Notes under the pieces: generated by a model
What the model was told of the DNA's origin: nothing
The model's database searches: none
The model's input: only the letters and a program-made list of their open reading frames with translations
Shown here: positions 45,062-53,554 of the stretch, one piece after another
How positions within the stretch are numbered: position 1 is the first letter of the stretch
Layout of the letters: each line of letters starts with the position of its first letter
NCBI RefSeq assembly: GCF_900580675.1
Contig: NZ_UTBG01000012.1
Coordinates: forward strand, 21,593-85,592
From: Pseudomonas viridiflava
Lineage (GTDB): Bacteria; Pseudomonadota; Gammaproteobacteria; Pseudomonadales; Pseudomonadaceae
Direction of reading: 5' to 3'
Length of the DNA stretch: 64,000 nucleotides
Translations under genes and position numbers: made by a program

Positions 45062-45257
45062 TGCGAAGCTGCTCATCCACTTGGGCGCAACGGGGACACA
45101 GGCAGGCCTTGTTGCGCAATTCATCTGGCAGCGCTTCAAGCACCGCCGGGTCGATGGTGACGCTGTAGCACCAGCAGGCCTGGTCGGCGGTACGCGGGTC
45201 GGCCAGGGCGCAATCGTTACGGGCGCCGCAGGCAGGGCAATGGGTGGGCGTGGTCAT
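45051..45257 (-). CDS. Cysteine-rich CWC family protein
   Basis: A protein of 68 residues with paired Cys motifs: CPACGARNDC, then ACWCYSV (the CWC signature), then CLCPRCA, a probable zinc-binding fold. Its end overlaps the rsuA start. Family recognised, function unknown. Confidence 0.87.
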   Translation of the reverse strand: MTTPTHCPACGARNDCALADPRTADQACWCYSVTIDPAVLEALPDELRNKACLCPRCAQVDEQLRNAR

Positions 45258-45301
45258 GGGGTATGCAGGGCCTTGGAAGTCCCTGCACGATACAGCGCCA
45301 C

Positions 45302-48300
45302 TCAGTCCCGTTCCAGCACCACAACCCGCTGCCCGGCGCCGATACTGCTGCCCGGCTGCACCGGGATCTCCCGCACCACACCGGCAAACGGTGCCAGCAG
45401 CGGAATCTCCATTTTCATCGACTCCAGAATCACCAGCACGTCGCCGGCCGCCACCCGATCGCCAGAGGCCACCTGAACCTGCCAGAGGTTGCCGGCGATA
45501 TGGCTGTCGATGCTGTACTCATTGGCCTGCAACGGCGTGTCGTCACCCAGCGGTGCCGCCAGCTCTTCGCTGTCAAAATGCGCTTGGCCGCTGGCGATCC
45601 AGCGTTCGCGCTCGGCGTTGAAGGCGTGCTGCTGGTGCTCGCGGAATGCGTCGATAGTCGGCGCTTCGCGCGCGAGGAAGGCCTGGTAATCCGCGAGGTT
45701 CAGCACGCTCTCTTCGATGTTCAGCGCAAAGCGCCCGAGGGGGAAGTCGCGCCGAATCCGCAGCAGCTCGTCGCTGCTTACCGGGTAGAAGCGAATCTGG
45801 TCGAAGAACCGCAGCAGCCAGGGTTTACCGTCAAACGCCGCGACTTCCCGGTAGCGGTTCCACATCTGCAAGGTGCGCCCCACAAACTGATAACCGCCGG
45901 GGCCTTCCATGCCGTACACGCAGAGGTAGGCGCCGCCGATGCCCACCGAGTTCTCGGCGGTCCAGGTGCGCGCCGGGTTGTATTTGGTGGTCACCAGCCG
46001 ATGGCGCGGGTCCAGCGGCGTGGCCACCGGGGCGCCGAGGTAGACGTCCCCCAGGCCCATCACCAGGTAGCTGGCATCGAACACGGTGTGGCGCACTGCG
46101 TCGAGGTTGGCCAGGTCGTTGATGCGCCGGATGAACTCCAGGTTGCTCGGGCACCAGGGCGCGTCCTTGCGCACAGTGGTCATGTATTTATCGATCGCCA
46201 GCTGGCACGCCGGGTCATCCCAGGACAGCGGCAAATGCACGATGCGCGACGGCACTTGCAGGTTTTGCCGGGCACACACGGTGGCCCAGTCACTGGCGAT
46301 CAGCGCCAACAGCTCGGCCAGGGGCAGTTGTTCGGGTTGGTAGTGGATTTGCAGCGAGCGAATACCAGGGGTCAGGTCGATCACGCCGTGCAGCGTGCGG
46401 GTTTCGAGGGCTTGCATCAGCGCGTGGCCGCGAAAGCGCAGCACCAGGTCCAGCTCGGCGGCGCCGATTTCCAGGAGCAGGTGGGTGTCGCCGGCGAGGC
46501 GGGCGACCAGGCGGGTGTCGGCCTCGCCGATGTCGAGGATAATCGGGGATGCCAATTGCTCGCTGCGGGCAGGAGACCGAGGTGCTGCCATCGCGAGCAA
46601 GCTCTGCTCCCACAGGGTTTCGGTGTCCTGTTGATCCCAGTTCACGGCGAGATCGCGGGCAGTTTTGAGGTCGACGGGTTCGAAGCGGATTTTGTCCCCG
46701 GCCTTGAGCTGGCCGAGCTGCCACAGGTCGGCCTCGATCACCGTCACCGGGCACACGAACCCGCCGAGGCTTGGCCCGTCCGGGCCCAGAATCACCGGCA
46801 TATCCCCTGTAAAGTCCACGGCGCCGATGGCGTACGGGTTGTCGTGGATATTCGACGGGTGCAGCCCCGCCTCACCGCCATCGGTGCGCGCCCACACGGG
46901 CTTGGGGCCGATCAACCGAACGCCGGTGCGGCTGGAGTTGAAGTGCACTTCCCACTGCGTAGCGAAGAAGGTGTCGATGTACTCGGGCTTGAAGTATTCC
47001 GGCGCGCCGTGCGGGCCGTAAATTACCCGCAGCGTGCGGACCTCGGCCAGCGGTTGAGCAACCCACTGCTGCCCGGCGCTGGTGTCCACCAACGGCGCCA
47101 GATGCAACACATCACCGGCGCGCAATGCCCGCCCGCCATGCCCGCCGAACTGGCCCAGCGTGAAGGTGCTTTGACTGCCCAGGTAGGCGGGCACTTGCAG
47201 CCCACCGCGCAGGCACACATAGCTGCGCGCGCCTGCCCCGGCGATGGTGCCCAGGCTCAAGGTAGCGCCCGCCGGAATCAGCAGCGCGGTGTTCATCGGC
47301 ACTGCCTGGTCATTCAGCAACAGCGGAATCTGCGCGCCGGTCACCGCGACGACTGCCGTGCAATTGAAGCGCAGCAGCGGCCCGCTCATGGTGATTTCCA
47401 GCGCGGCGGCACCGTCGTGGTTGCCCAGCAGGCGATTGCCCAAACGCAGCGCGCGGCTGTCCATCGGCCCCGACGGCGGTACGCCAACGGCCCAGTAGCC
47501 GAGCCGACCAGGGTAGTCCTGCACGCTGGTTTGCGTGCCCGCGCTGAGCACCTCAAAGGTGTCGGCGACGTAAACCAGGTCTTCCAGGCAACGCGTCCAC
47601 GGCCGGCCACTGGCGAAGGGCGCGGCCAGCAGAATCTGGCGCAAGTAGTCGCGGTTGGTTTCCACGCCGTAGAGCTGGCTGTCGCTCAGCGCCTGATGCA
47701 GATCCAGGCGCGCCTGCTCGCGGGTCGGCGCCCAGGTGATGAGCTTGGCGATCATCGGGTCGAAGTAGGGCGGGATCTCGCAACCGGCTTCTACCCAGGT
47801 GTCGATCCGCAGGCCATCGGCAACCGGGAAATCCACGCAGGTCAGCAGGCCCGGGCTCGGCTGGAAATCCCGGCCGGGGTCTTCCGCATACAAGCGCGCC
47901 TGAATCGCATGGCCCCGGGGTTGCAGCGCCAGCGTATGCAGCGGCGGCATTTCCCCCGCCGCCAGTTGCACCATCCAGCGCACCAGGTCCACGCCCCACA
48001 CCTGTTCGGTGACGCCGTGTTCCACCTGCAAGCGTGTGTTCACTTCGAGGAAGTAGAAGCGCTCGTCGTTGCTGTCAAAGATAAATTCAACGGTGCCGGC
48101 GCTGCGGTAATTCACGGCTTTGGCCAAGGTGATGGCGGCCGCGCACAAGGCCTCGGCCATGCCTTCGGGCAGGTTCGGCGCCGGGGTTTCCTCGAGGACT
48201 TTCTGATTGCGCCGCTGCACCGAGCAATCGCGCACGCCGAGGGCAATGACCTCTCCCGCGCCATCGCCGAACACCTGCACTTCCAGATGGCGGGCGTGCT

Positions 48301-48907
48301 CGATGTACTTCTCGATAAACACCCCGGCATCGCTGAAATTGTTCTGCCCCAGGCGTTTGACAGCCTCAAAGGACTCGCTCAGCTCGACCGCACTGCGGCA
48401 CACGCGCATGCCGATGCCGCCACCGCCGGCGGTGCTCTTGAGCATCACCGGGTAGCCCACGCCGTCGGCGGCCTGCAGGGCGGCGTCGAGGCTGTCGAGC
48501 AGTTCGGTGCCTTCCAGCAGCGGGATGTTGTATTGCTTGGCCAAGGCGCGGGCGGTGTGCTTGAGGCCGAATACACGCAGTTGTTCCGGCGTTGGGCCGA
48601 CAAAGGCAATGCCCGCGTCTTCACAGGCTTGTGCAAAGGCGGCGTTTTCCGAGAGAAAGCCGTAGCCAGGGTGAATCGCCCTGGCGCCACAGGCCTTGGC
48701 GGTGGCGAGGATTTTTTCCACCGCCAGATAAGTGCCCGCCGCCGCGCCTTCGCCGAGGCTATAGGCCTCGTCGGCCTGCTGGATATGCAGGCTCGCCGCA
48801 TCAGCCTCGGCGTACACGGCGACGCCCTTGACGTGCAGCTCGCGCAAGGTGCGCAGGATGCGGCAGGCGATGGCGCCACGGTTGGCGATCAAGAGTTTTT
48901 CGAACAT
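45302..48907 (-). CDS. uca: Biotin-dependent guanidine/urea carboxylase
   Basis: ATP-dependent carboxylase of 1201 residues. Biotin carboxylase domain (LLIANRGAIACRILRTL; MLKSTAGGGGIGMRV; residues 1-450), KipA-type carboxyltransferase half (VQDYPGRLGYW onward, about 470-750), KipI-type half (about 790-1080), and C-terminal biotinyl domain ILESMKMEIPLL. Classically called urea carboxylase; the riboswitch and DUF1989 neighbours point to guanidine as substrate. Residues about 764-775 (LWEQSLLAMAA) are encoded by a REP half-site. No allophanate hydrolase gene follows. Confidence 0.93.
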   Translation of the reverse strand: MFEKLLIANRGAIACRILRTLRELHVKGVAVYAEADAASLHIQQADEAYSLGEGAAAGTYLAVEKILATAKACGARAIHPGYGFLSENAAFAQACEDAGIAFVGPTPEQLRVFGLKHTARALAKQYNIPLLEGTELLDSLDAALQAADGVGYPVMLKSTAGGGGIGMRVCRSAVELSESFEAVKRLGQNNFSDAGVFIEKYIEHARHLEVQVFGDGAGEVIALGVRDCSVQRRNQKVLEETPAPNLPEGMAEALCAAAITLAKAVNYRSAGTVEFIFDSNDERFYFLEVNTRLQVEHGVTEQVWGVDLVRWMVQLAAGEMPPLHTLALQPRGHAIQARLYAEDPGRDFQPSPGLLTCVDFPVADGLRIDTWVEAGCEIPPYFDPMIAKLITWAPTREQARLDLHQALSDSQLYGVETNRDYLRQILLAAPFASGRPWTRCLEDLVYVADTFEVLSAGTQTSVQDYPGRLGYWAVGVPPSGPMDSRALRLGNRLLGNHDGAAALEITMSGPLLRFNCTAVVAVTGAQIPLLLNDQAVPMNTALLIPAGATLSLGTIAGAGARSYVCLRGGLQVPAYLGSQSTFTLGQFGGHGGRALRAGDVLHLAPLVDTSAGQQWVAQPLAEVRTLRVIYGPHGAPEYFKPEYIDTFFATQWEVHFNSSRTGVRLIGPKPVWARTDGGEAGLHPSNIHDNPYAIGAVDFTGDMPVILGPDGPSLGGFVCPVTVIEADLWQLGQLKAGDKIRFEPVDLKTARDLAVNWDQQDTETLWEQSLLAMAAPRSPARSEQLASPIILDIGEADTRLVARLAGDTHLLLEIGAAELDLVLRFRGHALMQALETRTLHGVIDLTPGIRSLQIHYQPEQLPLAELLALIASDWATVCARQNLQVPSRIVHLPLSWDDPACQLAIDKYMTTVRKDAPWCPSNLEFIRRINDLANLDAVRHTVFDASYLVMGLGDVYLGAPVATPLDPRHRLVTTKYNPARTWTAENSVGIGGAYLCVYGMEGPGGYQFVGRTLQMWNRYREVAAFDGKPWLLRFFDQIRFYPVSSDELLRIRRDFPLGRFALNIEESVLNLADYQAFLAREAPTIDAFREHQQHAFNAERERWIASGQAHFDSEELAAPLGDDTPLQANEYSIDSHIAGNLWQVQVASGDRVAAGDVLVILESMKMEIPLLAPFAGVVREIPVQPGSSIGAGQRVVVLERD
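46587..46614 (-). repeat. REP half-site inside the carboxylase coding sequence
   Basis: On the minus strand it reads TGTGGGAGCAGAGCTTGCTC then GCGATGGC, a standard pseudomonad REP arm, in frame in uca. It encodes LWEQSLLAM in the linker between the two carboxyltransferase halves. No partner arm lies nearby. Confidence 0.75.
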
Positions 48908-48994
48908 GGCAAAACCCTGCGGGCCGTCCCGCAAAGTGGGGGTACACGCCAGGGTCGTCCGTGGCGCAAATTGTTGGAGTTGATGGAGATCAAC

Positions 48995-49124
48995 TGTGGG
49001 AGTCGGGCTTGCTGTGGCGAGGGAGCTTGCTCCCGTTCGGCAGCGTAGCTGGCGCCCGCTTTTTGGGGGCGCTTCGCACCCCAGCGCAAGCAAGCTTGCT
49101 CGCCACAGCAAGCCAGCTCCCACA
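48995..49124. repeat. Composite REPIN between uca and the DUF1989 genes
   Basis: Outer arms TGTGGGAGTCGGGCTTGCTG and CAGCAAGCCAGCTCCCACA enclose a second inverted structure (GGCGAGGGAGCTTGCTCCC ... CAAGCAAGCTTGCTCGCC). A mosaic of two repeat subtypes inside a probable operon. Confidence 0.7.
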
Positions 49125-49132
49125 TTGGATCT

Positions 49133-49216
49133 TCATTGTTTTTTAAGGCACTGCCCGGCGCGGGATTGGCACAGGGCAAACAACCATTTACGCAGACGCT
49201 TGAATTTCAGTTCCAT
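49133..49216 (-). CDS. Possible 27-residue basic peptide
   Basis: A short frame overlapping the end of the cgdB-type gene (ATG at 49216 inside GTATGGAACTGA). It encodes MELKFKRLRKWLFALC then a short tail with Lys-Lys-Gln. Basic and amphipathic. Coding is unproven; it may be chance. Confidence 0.25.
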   Translation of the reverse strand: MELKFKRLRKWLFALCQSRAGQCLKKQ

Positions 49217-49836
49217 ACCAGTAACTCCGCAGGGGTCGGGTTGTAGGCGTTGCACGGGTTGTTCAATTGCGGACAGTTGGAGATCAACACGATCACGTCC
49301 ATCTCTGCGCGCAGGTCGACGTATTTGCCGGGGGCGGAAATGCCGTCTTCAAAGGTCAGCCCACCGTCGGCGGTGACCGGCACATTCATGAAGAAATTGA
49401 TGTTCGGCCCGATATCACTTTTGCCCAGGCGCCCGTCGTGGGCACAGGCGCGCAGGTAGTTGTCGCGGCAGCTGTGCATGTAGCGTTTTTCCAGGGCGTA
49501 GCGCACGGTGTTGCTCTCCTGGGCGCAGGCGCCGCCGAGGGTGTCGTGGCGCCCGCAGGTGTCGTCGACGATGGTCAGCATCGGCTGGCCGAGGTTGGAA
49601 TACAGCACGCTGCCAGCGCCCAGGTACACGCTGTTCTGTCGGCGTAATGTGCGTTGCACGTCGTAGCGTTCGCGCGGGTTCTTGAGGCTGTAGAACAGCG
49701 TGTCGACGGCCTGGTTGCCCTCCAGGTCGAGGATGCGCAAGGTCTGCCCGGCCTTGACCTCCATCAGCCACGGCTCGCCGGCGGGAATGGTCGCGCGGTA
49801 CACGGCGGCGTCGGGTTGTTTCAGTGCGATAGACAT
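49207..49836 (-). CDS. cgdB: DUF1989 protein, carboxyguanidine deiminase subunit (urea amidolyase-associated protein 2)
   Basis: A protein of 209 residues. DUF1989 fold: TIPAGEPWLMEVKAGQTLRILDLEGNQAVDTLFYSL, DDTCGRHDTLGGACAQESNT, and NFFMNVPVTADGGLTFEDG. Older annotation is UAAP2. In guanidine operons the two DUF1989 proteins form the heteromeric deiminase that turns carboxyguanidine into allophanate. Nine nt behind its partner gene. The deiminase role follows from family and context. Confidence 0.88.
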   Translation of the reverse strand: MSIALKQPDAAVYRATIPAGEPWLMEVKAGQTLRILDLEGNQAVDTLFYSLKNPRERYDVQRTLRRQNSVYLGAGSVLYSNLGQPMLTIVDDTCGRHDTLGGACAQESNTVRYALEKRYMHSCRDNYLRACAHDGRLGKSDIGPNINFFMNVPVTADGGLTFEDGISAPGKYVDLRAEMDVIVLISNCPQLNNPCNAYNPTPAELLVWN

Positions 49837-49845
49837 GGCAGCTCC

Positions 49846-50571
49846 TCAGGCGAACAGGCGGTCGGTGTTGATAAAGCCGCGCTCGTTTTCCGGGCGCGAG
49901 GTGCGGCAGTGTTCGGCGACGCTGGCGTCGGCGTTCATCCAGCTGAGTTTCAGCGGTTGCGGGGCGTAGGCGGGGTTGGGGTCCATCGGGTGTTGCAGCG
50001 CGGTGAGCACCACCAGGGTGTCCATCGGCGCATAGAGTTCGATGTAGTCGCCGGCTTTGGAATTGCCCGGCACGAAGTGCAAGCCACCGTCGCCGTCCAC
50101 ACTGACGCGGCTGAACAGGTTGAGGGTCATCAGCAGGTCGGACAGGCCCAGCCCCCACTTGCCCAGTTCCACCAGCAGGTTGTCGGTGCCGTTGCGGAAG
50201 AAACCGTTGCGCAGTTCCTGATAGCGTCCCTGACCATATTTTTCGGCCACCTCAGTTGCGCACAGCACGCCGCCGATGCTGTCACTCCAGCCGCAGGTGT
50301 CGGCGGTGATTGCGGCCAGCACGCGGCCCATGTCCGAGTACAGGCAATGGCCCGTGGTCAGCTTGGCCGTGTGTTGGCATTTGAGGCTGTCGGGCAGGTT
50401 CAGGCGCTCGGTTTTTTCATTCGCGTTGAGCAGGGTCAGGCTGACGTTGGCGCCGCCGCGAATGTCAGTGAGGCGCAGCAGTTGCCCGCGCTTGAGCACG
50501 AACGAGCGGTGGCCGCCGCCGGGCAGCATTTCTTCGGCGAAGGGTGGGAACAGTTGGGTGGAATCGGTCAT
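49846..50571 (-). CDS. cgdA: DUF1989 protein, carboxyguanidine deiminase subunit (urea amidolyase-associated protein 1)
   Basis: A protein of 241 residues, paralogous to the next gene: EMLPGGGHRSFVLKRGQLLRLTDIRGGANVSLTLLN, ADTCGWSDSIGGVLCATEVAEKYG and NLFSRVSVDGDGGLHFVPG. The Cys-containing DTCG block is shared by both subunits and may carry metal or catalysis. The start overlaps the ATPase gene stop by 4 nt (ATGA). UAAP1 in older annotation. Confidence 0.88.
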   Translation of the reverse strand: MTDSTQLFPPFAEEMLPGGGHRSFVLKRGQLLRLTDIRGGANVSLTLLNANEKTERLNLPDSLKCQHTAKLTTGHCLYSDMGRVLAAITADTCGWSDSIGGVLCATEVAEKYGQGRYQELRNGFFRNGTDNLLVELGKWGLGLSDLLMTLNLFSRVSVDGDGGLHFVPGNSKAGDYIELYAPMDTLVVLTALQHPMDPNPAYAPQPLKLSWMNADASVAEHCRTSRPENERGFINTDRLFA

Positions 50572-51332
50572 GTGGAAATGGCTCCAAGTTCGGCGGCGAG
50601 CACCTTGCGGCGTTCGCTGTTCAAAGGGATGTCGTAGGTGATGCGGGCGCCATAGGCGCCGGGGGCGTGGGGGTCGACGCGGACCTTGTCGAACACCAGC
50701 AAACGCGTGCCGAGGCTGAAGCCTTCGCTGAGGTCGTGGGTGACCATGAACACCGTCAGCCGGGTTTCGCGCCACAGCTCCAGCAGCAACTGGTGCATGT
50801 CTTTGCGAATGCCCGGGTCGAGGGCGCCGAAGGGTTCGTCCAGCAGCAATACGCGGGGTTTCATGATCAGGGCCTGGGCGATGGCCAGGCGTTGTTGCAT
50901 GCCGCCGGAGAGCTGCGCGGGGTACTTGTCCAGTGCGTGGGCGAGGCCGACTTTTTGCAGCAGCGCGGCAGCCTGTTCGCGGGCGTCTTTTTTGGCCTTG
51001 CCGAACAGCCGGCCGAGTAACGGCGAGCGCGGCAGTTCAAGGCCCAGGGCGACGTTGTCCAGTACGGTCAAATGCGGGAACACCGAGTAACGCTGGAACA
51101 CCACGCCACGGCTGGCATCCGGCTCGCCAACAAGCGCTTGGCCGTCGAGCAGGATCTGGCCCTTGCTCGCGGTTTCCTGGCCCAGCAGCAGGCGCAAAAA
51201 GGTCGATTTACCGCAGCCGGAGGTGCCCACCAGCGTGCAGAACTCACCCTCGGCGACGTGCAGGTTGAGGCCCTCGAGCACCACCTGGTCGCCATAGCGC
51301 TGCCACACATTGTTGACGCTGATAAAGCTCAT
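50568..51332 (-). CDS. ABC transporter ATP-binding protein (guanidine/urea-type uptake)
   Basis: A nitrate/sulfonate-type ABC ATPase of 254 residues. Walker A GTSGCGKST, Q-loop, signature LSGGMQQRLAIAQAL, Walker B VLLLDEPFGALD, switch His in VTHDLSEG. It energises the permease, whose stop overlaps its start by 4 nt. Third gene of the riboswitch operon. Confidence 0.92.
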   Translation of the reverse strand: MSFISVNNVWQRYGDQVVLEGLNLHVAEGEFCTLVGTSGCGKSTFLRLLLGQETASKGQILLDGQALVGEPDASRGVVFQRYSVFPHLTVLDNVALGLELPRSPLLGRLFGKAKKDAREQAAALLQKVGLAHALDKYPAQLSGGMQQRLAIAQALIMKPRVLLLDEPFGALDPGIRKDMHQLLLELWRETRLTVFMVTHDLSEGFSLGTRLLVFDKVRVDPHAPGAYGARITYDIPLNSERRKVLAAELGAIST

Positions 51333-52144
51333 GCCCGCGCTCCTTCATACCAGGGGAACGCGCGCCGGGTCAGGGCCTTGAGGCCCCAGTCCATCAGCCA
51401 CGCCAGCAGGGTGATCCACACCACGTAAGGCAAGATCACGTCCATCGCCAGGTAGCGGCGTACCAGGAAGATCCGGTAGCCCAGCCCGTCGGTGGAGGCG
51501 ATGGCCTCGGCGGCAATCAAGAACAACCAGGCCGAGCCGAGCATCAGCCGCAGCGAGATCAGCAGGCGCGGCAGCAATTGCGGCAGCACCACGCGCAGCA
51601 TCAGGGTCCAGGTGTTGGCGCCGAGGGTCTGGGCTTTCACCAGCAGCTCGACCGGGATTTCCCGCGCGCGCTGCTCCAGGTCGCGCGCCAGGCACGGGGT
51701 CACGCCGATGACAATCAGCATCACCTTGGACAATTCCCCCAGCCCGAACACGATGAACAGAATCGGCAGGATCGCCAGCGGCGGCACCATCGACAGCACC
51801 GTGAGCAACGGCGACAGCGGCGCGCCAAACAGCGGCAGCGTGCCTGCCGCCATCCCCAGGCACAGGCCGGCGAGGGCGCTTATCCCCAGGCCAATCGCCA
51901 GGCGACGCAGGCTCGACGCGCTGTCTTGCCACAAAACGTATTCACCGGTGCGCGCATCGGCGCTGAACGCCAGGCGCTTTACGGCGTCGCCCATCTGCAC
52001 GGCGCTGGGCAGCAGCTTGTCGTTGGGGTTTTCTGCCAAGCGCTCGGCCGAACCCACGAAGTAGGCGAACAGCAGCAGGGCGAACGGCAGCAACACCAGC
52101 AGCAGGCGGCTGGAGCGTTGCGGATGATGGTTGATCAGGCGCAT
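51329..52144 (-). CDS. ABC transporter permease
   Basis: Inner-membrane permease of 271 residues with six helices and the EAA-like loop (KAQTLGANTWTLMLRVVLPQLLPRLLISLRL) of the SsuC/TauC class. The 4-nt overlap with the ATPase gene and a 12-nt gap to the substrate-binding gene show one operon. Confidence 0.9.
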   Translation of the reverse strand: MRLINHHPQRSSRLLLVLLPFALLLFAYFVGSAERLAENPNDKLLPSAVQMGDAVKRLAFSADARTGEYVLWQDSASSLRRLAIGLGISALAGLCLGMAAGTLPLFGAPLSPLLTVLSMVPPLAILPILFIVFGLGELSKVMLIVIGVTPCLARDLEQRAREIPVELLVKAQTLGANTWTLMLRVVLPQLLPRLLISLRLMLGSAWLFLIAAEAIASTDGLGYRIFLVRRYLAMDVILPYVVWITLLAWLMDWGLKALTRRAFPWYEGARA

Positions 52145-52156
52145 GGCCAGGTCCTC

Positions 52157-53224
52157 TTACAGCTTGCCGTCGGCGGCCATCTGCACGTAGCTGGGGTCGA
52201 ATTGCAGCTTGAGGTTGGTTTTGTCGCCGCTGGTCACGCCATTGGCGAAGCTCATGCCCACGGCGCTGGTGTCCTTGGCGCCTTCGCCGAGCAGGCCGTG
52301 CTCAAACGAGAACTCGGCGACCTTGCGCATGGTCGCCGGCAGCTGCGCGCTGGTGGCGAAGGCCAGGGCTTCCTGGGGCGTGGCGAACAATTTGGTGGTG
52401 TCCAGTTGCGACTGGAAACCCTTGAGGTCGGTGCCGGAGGCCTTGGCCATATGCTCCAGGGCTTCAGTGCTGGCGGCGCCCTTGGCGTTCATCAGCGCGA
52501 CCACTTCAAACCAGGCGCCGGTCAGCGCTTTACCCAGCTTGGGGTTGTCTTTGAGGGTCTGGGTGTTGACCACCATCATGTCCATGATTTCGCCGGGCAC
52601 TTTGCTCGAGTCGAACACTTGGGTGACGCCCGGTTTGGCGTTGAGCTCGGAGAGCATCGGGTTCCAGGTCGTCACGGCCTGCACCTGGTCGGTGTTGAAG
52701 GCCGCGGCGATGTCGGCGTCGGAGGTGTTGACCACTTTCAGGTCTTTTTCGGTGAGGTCGGCAGACTCCAGCGCGCGGGCCAGCAGGTAGTGCGAGACCG
52801 AGAGTTCCACCAGGTTGACGTTCATGCCCTTGAGGTCGGCCACGGTCTTGCCGGTGCCCTTGAGCACCACGCCATCGTTGCCGTTGGAGAAGTCGCTGAC
52901 CACCAGCGCCGTGCTGTCCACGCCACCGGCGGCGGGGATGGTCAGGGCGTCCATGTTGGTCATGGTGCAACCGTCGAACTGCCCGGCGGTGTACTGGTTG
53001 ATCGATTCGACGTAGTCATTGAGCTGGACCATGTCGATCTTGATGCCGTACTTCTTCGCCCACTTGTCGAGGATGCCTTGGCTGCCGGCGTACTCCCAGG
53101 GCATCCAGCCGGCGTAAATGGTCCAGCACACGCTGAAGTGGTCTTTGGTCGCGGCCTGGGCGGGTAAGCTCAGCACGACGGCAAAGGCGGCGGCGAGCAG
53201 GGCGGGTAAACGGATTGAAGGCAT
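52157..53224 (-). CDS. ABC transporter periplasmic substrate-binding protein
   Basis: A protein of 355 residues. Signal peptide (LLAAAFAVVLSLPAQA-AT), then an NMT1/TauA-like fold: FSVCWTIYAGWMPWEYAGSQGILDKWAKKYGIKIDMVQLNDYVESINQYTAGQFDGCTMTNMDAL. Commonly annotated as putative urea-binding; the riboswitch upstream makes guanidine the better guess. Start ATG at 53224 with GGAG 7 nt upstream. First gene of the operon. Confidence 0.9.
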   Translation of the reverse strand: MPSIRLPALLAAAFAVVLSLPAQAATKDHFSVCWTIYAGWMPWEYAGSQGILDKWAKKYGIKIDMVQLNDYVESINQYTAGQFDGCTMTNMDALTIPAAGGVDSTALVVSDFSNGNDGVVLKGTGKTVADLKGMNVNLVELSVSHYLLARALESADLTEKDLKVVNTSDADIAAAFNTDQVQAVTTWNPMLSELNAKPGVTQVFDSSKVPGEIMDMMVVNTQTLKDNPKLGKALTGAWFEVVALMNAKGAASTEALEHMAKASGTDLKGFQSQLDTTKLFATPQEALAFATSAQLPATMRKVAEFSFEHGLLGEGAKDTSAVGMSFANGVTSGDKTNLKLQFDPSYVQMAADGKL

Positions 53225-53277
53225 GGGGCTTCTCCAGTTGATCGTGGGCGAGCAGGAGCAACGCGGCACCGTGAACG

Positions 53278-53384
53278 GTGGCTGTCTCCCGGGCTTTTAT
53301 CCCGCCGTGTAACCTCAACTGGAGGTCGCCAACTCTCGGACCAGCCACTCGCTGTCAGCGAGCCGGAACCCTAGTCGGCCATTT
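53278..53384 (-). ncRNA. Guanidine-I riboswitch (ykkC class)
   Basis: All hallmark blocks are present in order on the minus strand: CTAGGGTTCCG (53374-53364), a variable hairpin CTCGCTGACAGCGAG, CTGGTCCGAGAG (53344-53333), a second variable arm, and ACACGGCGGGATAAAAGCCC then GGGAGA (ending near 53285). No U-rich terminator follows; CTCC near 53250 could pair with the GGAG of the SD, so translational control is likely. It controls the downstream uptake/carboxylase operon. Confidence 0.93.
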
Positions 53385-53462
53385 GCAAATTGTGGTGCCG
53401 CGAACCTGTGATGAATCCTGCACGGGAGAGGCAAAGCGAGAGTCGTGCCAACTGACGCAGAA

Positions 53463-53482
53463 GCCCGGCTGTTCAGCCGGGC
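53463..53482 (-). terminator. Hairpin downstream of the chemoreceptor gene
   Basis: GCCCGGCT/AGCCGGGC, 8-bp stem, in the 330-nt gap between the MCP gene and the riboswitch. No obvious U-run; terminator-like only. Confidence 0.45.
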
Positions 53483-53554
53483 AGAGGAGCGGGGAGGGTT
53501 CGCTTGAGGCGTGTGTGCCTCAAGCGGGTGCGCAGGTGCACTGCGATGAGGCGA

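Noticed and set aside
45263..49048. Open frame of more than 1200 codons on the plus strand opposite uca
   Set aside because: Antisense shadow of a high-GC gene; Gln/His/Arg/Gly-rich composition, no recognisable domain, and the opposite strand encodes a full carboxylase.
53278..53384. Thiamine (TPP) or other riboswitch identity for this leader
   Set aside because: The ordered blocks CTAGGGTTCCG, CTGGTCCGAGAG and GGGATAAAAGCCCGGGAGA are specific to the ykkC/guanidine-I class.
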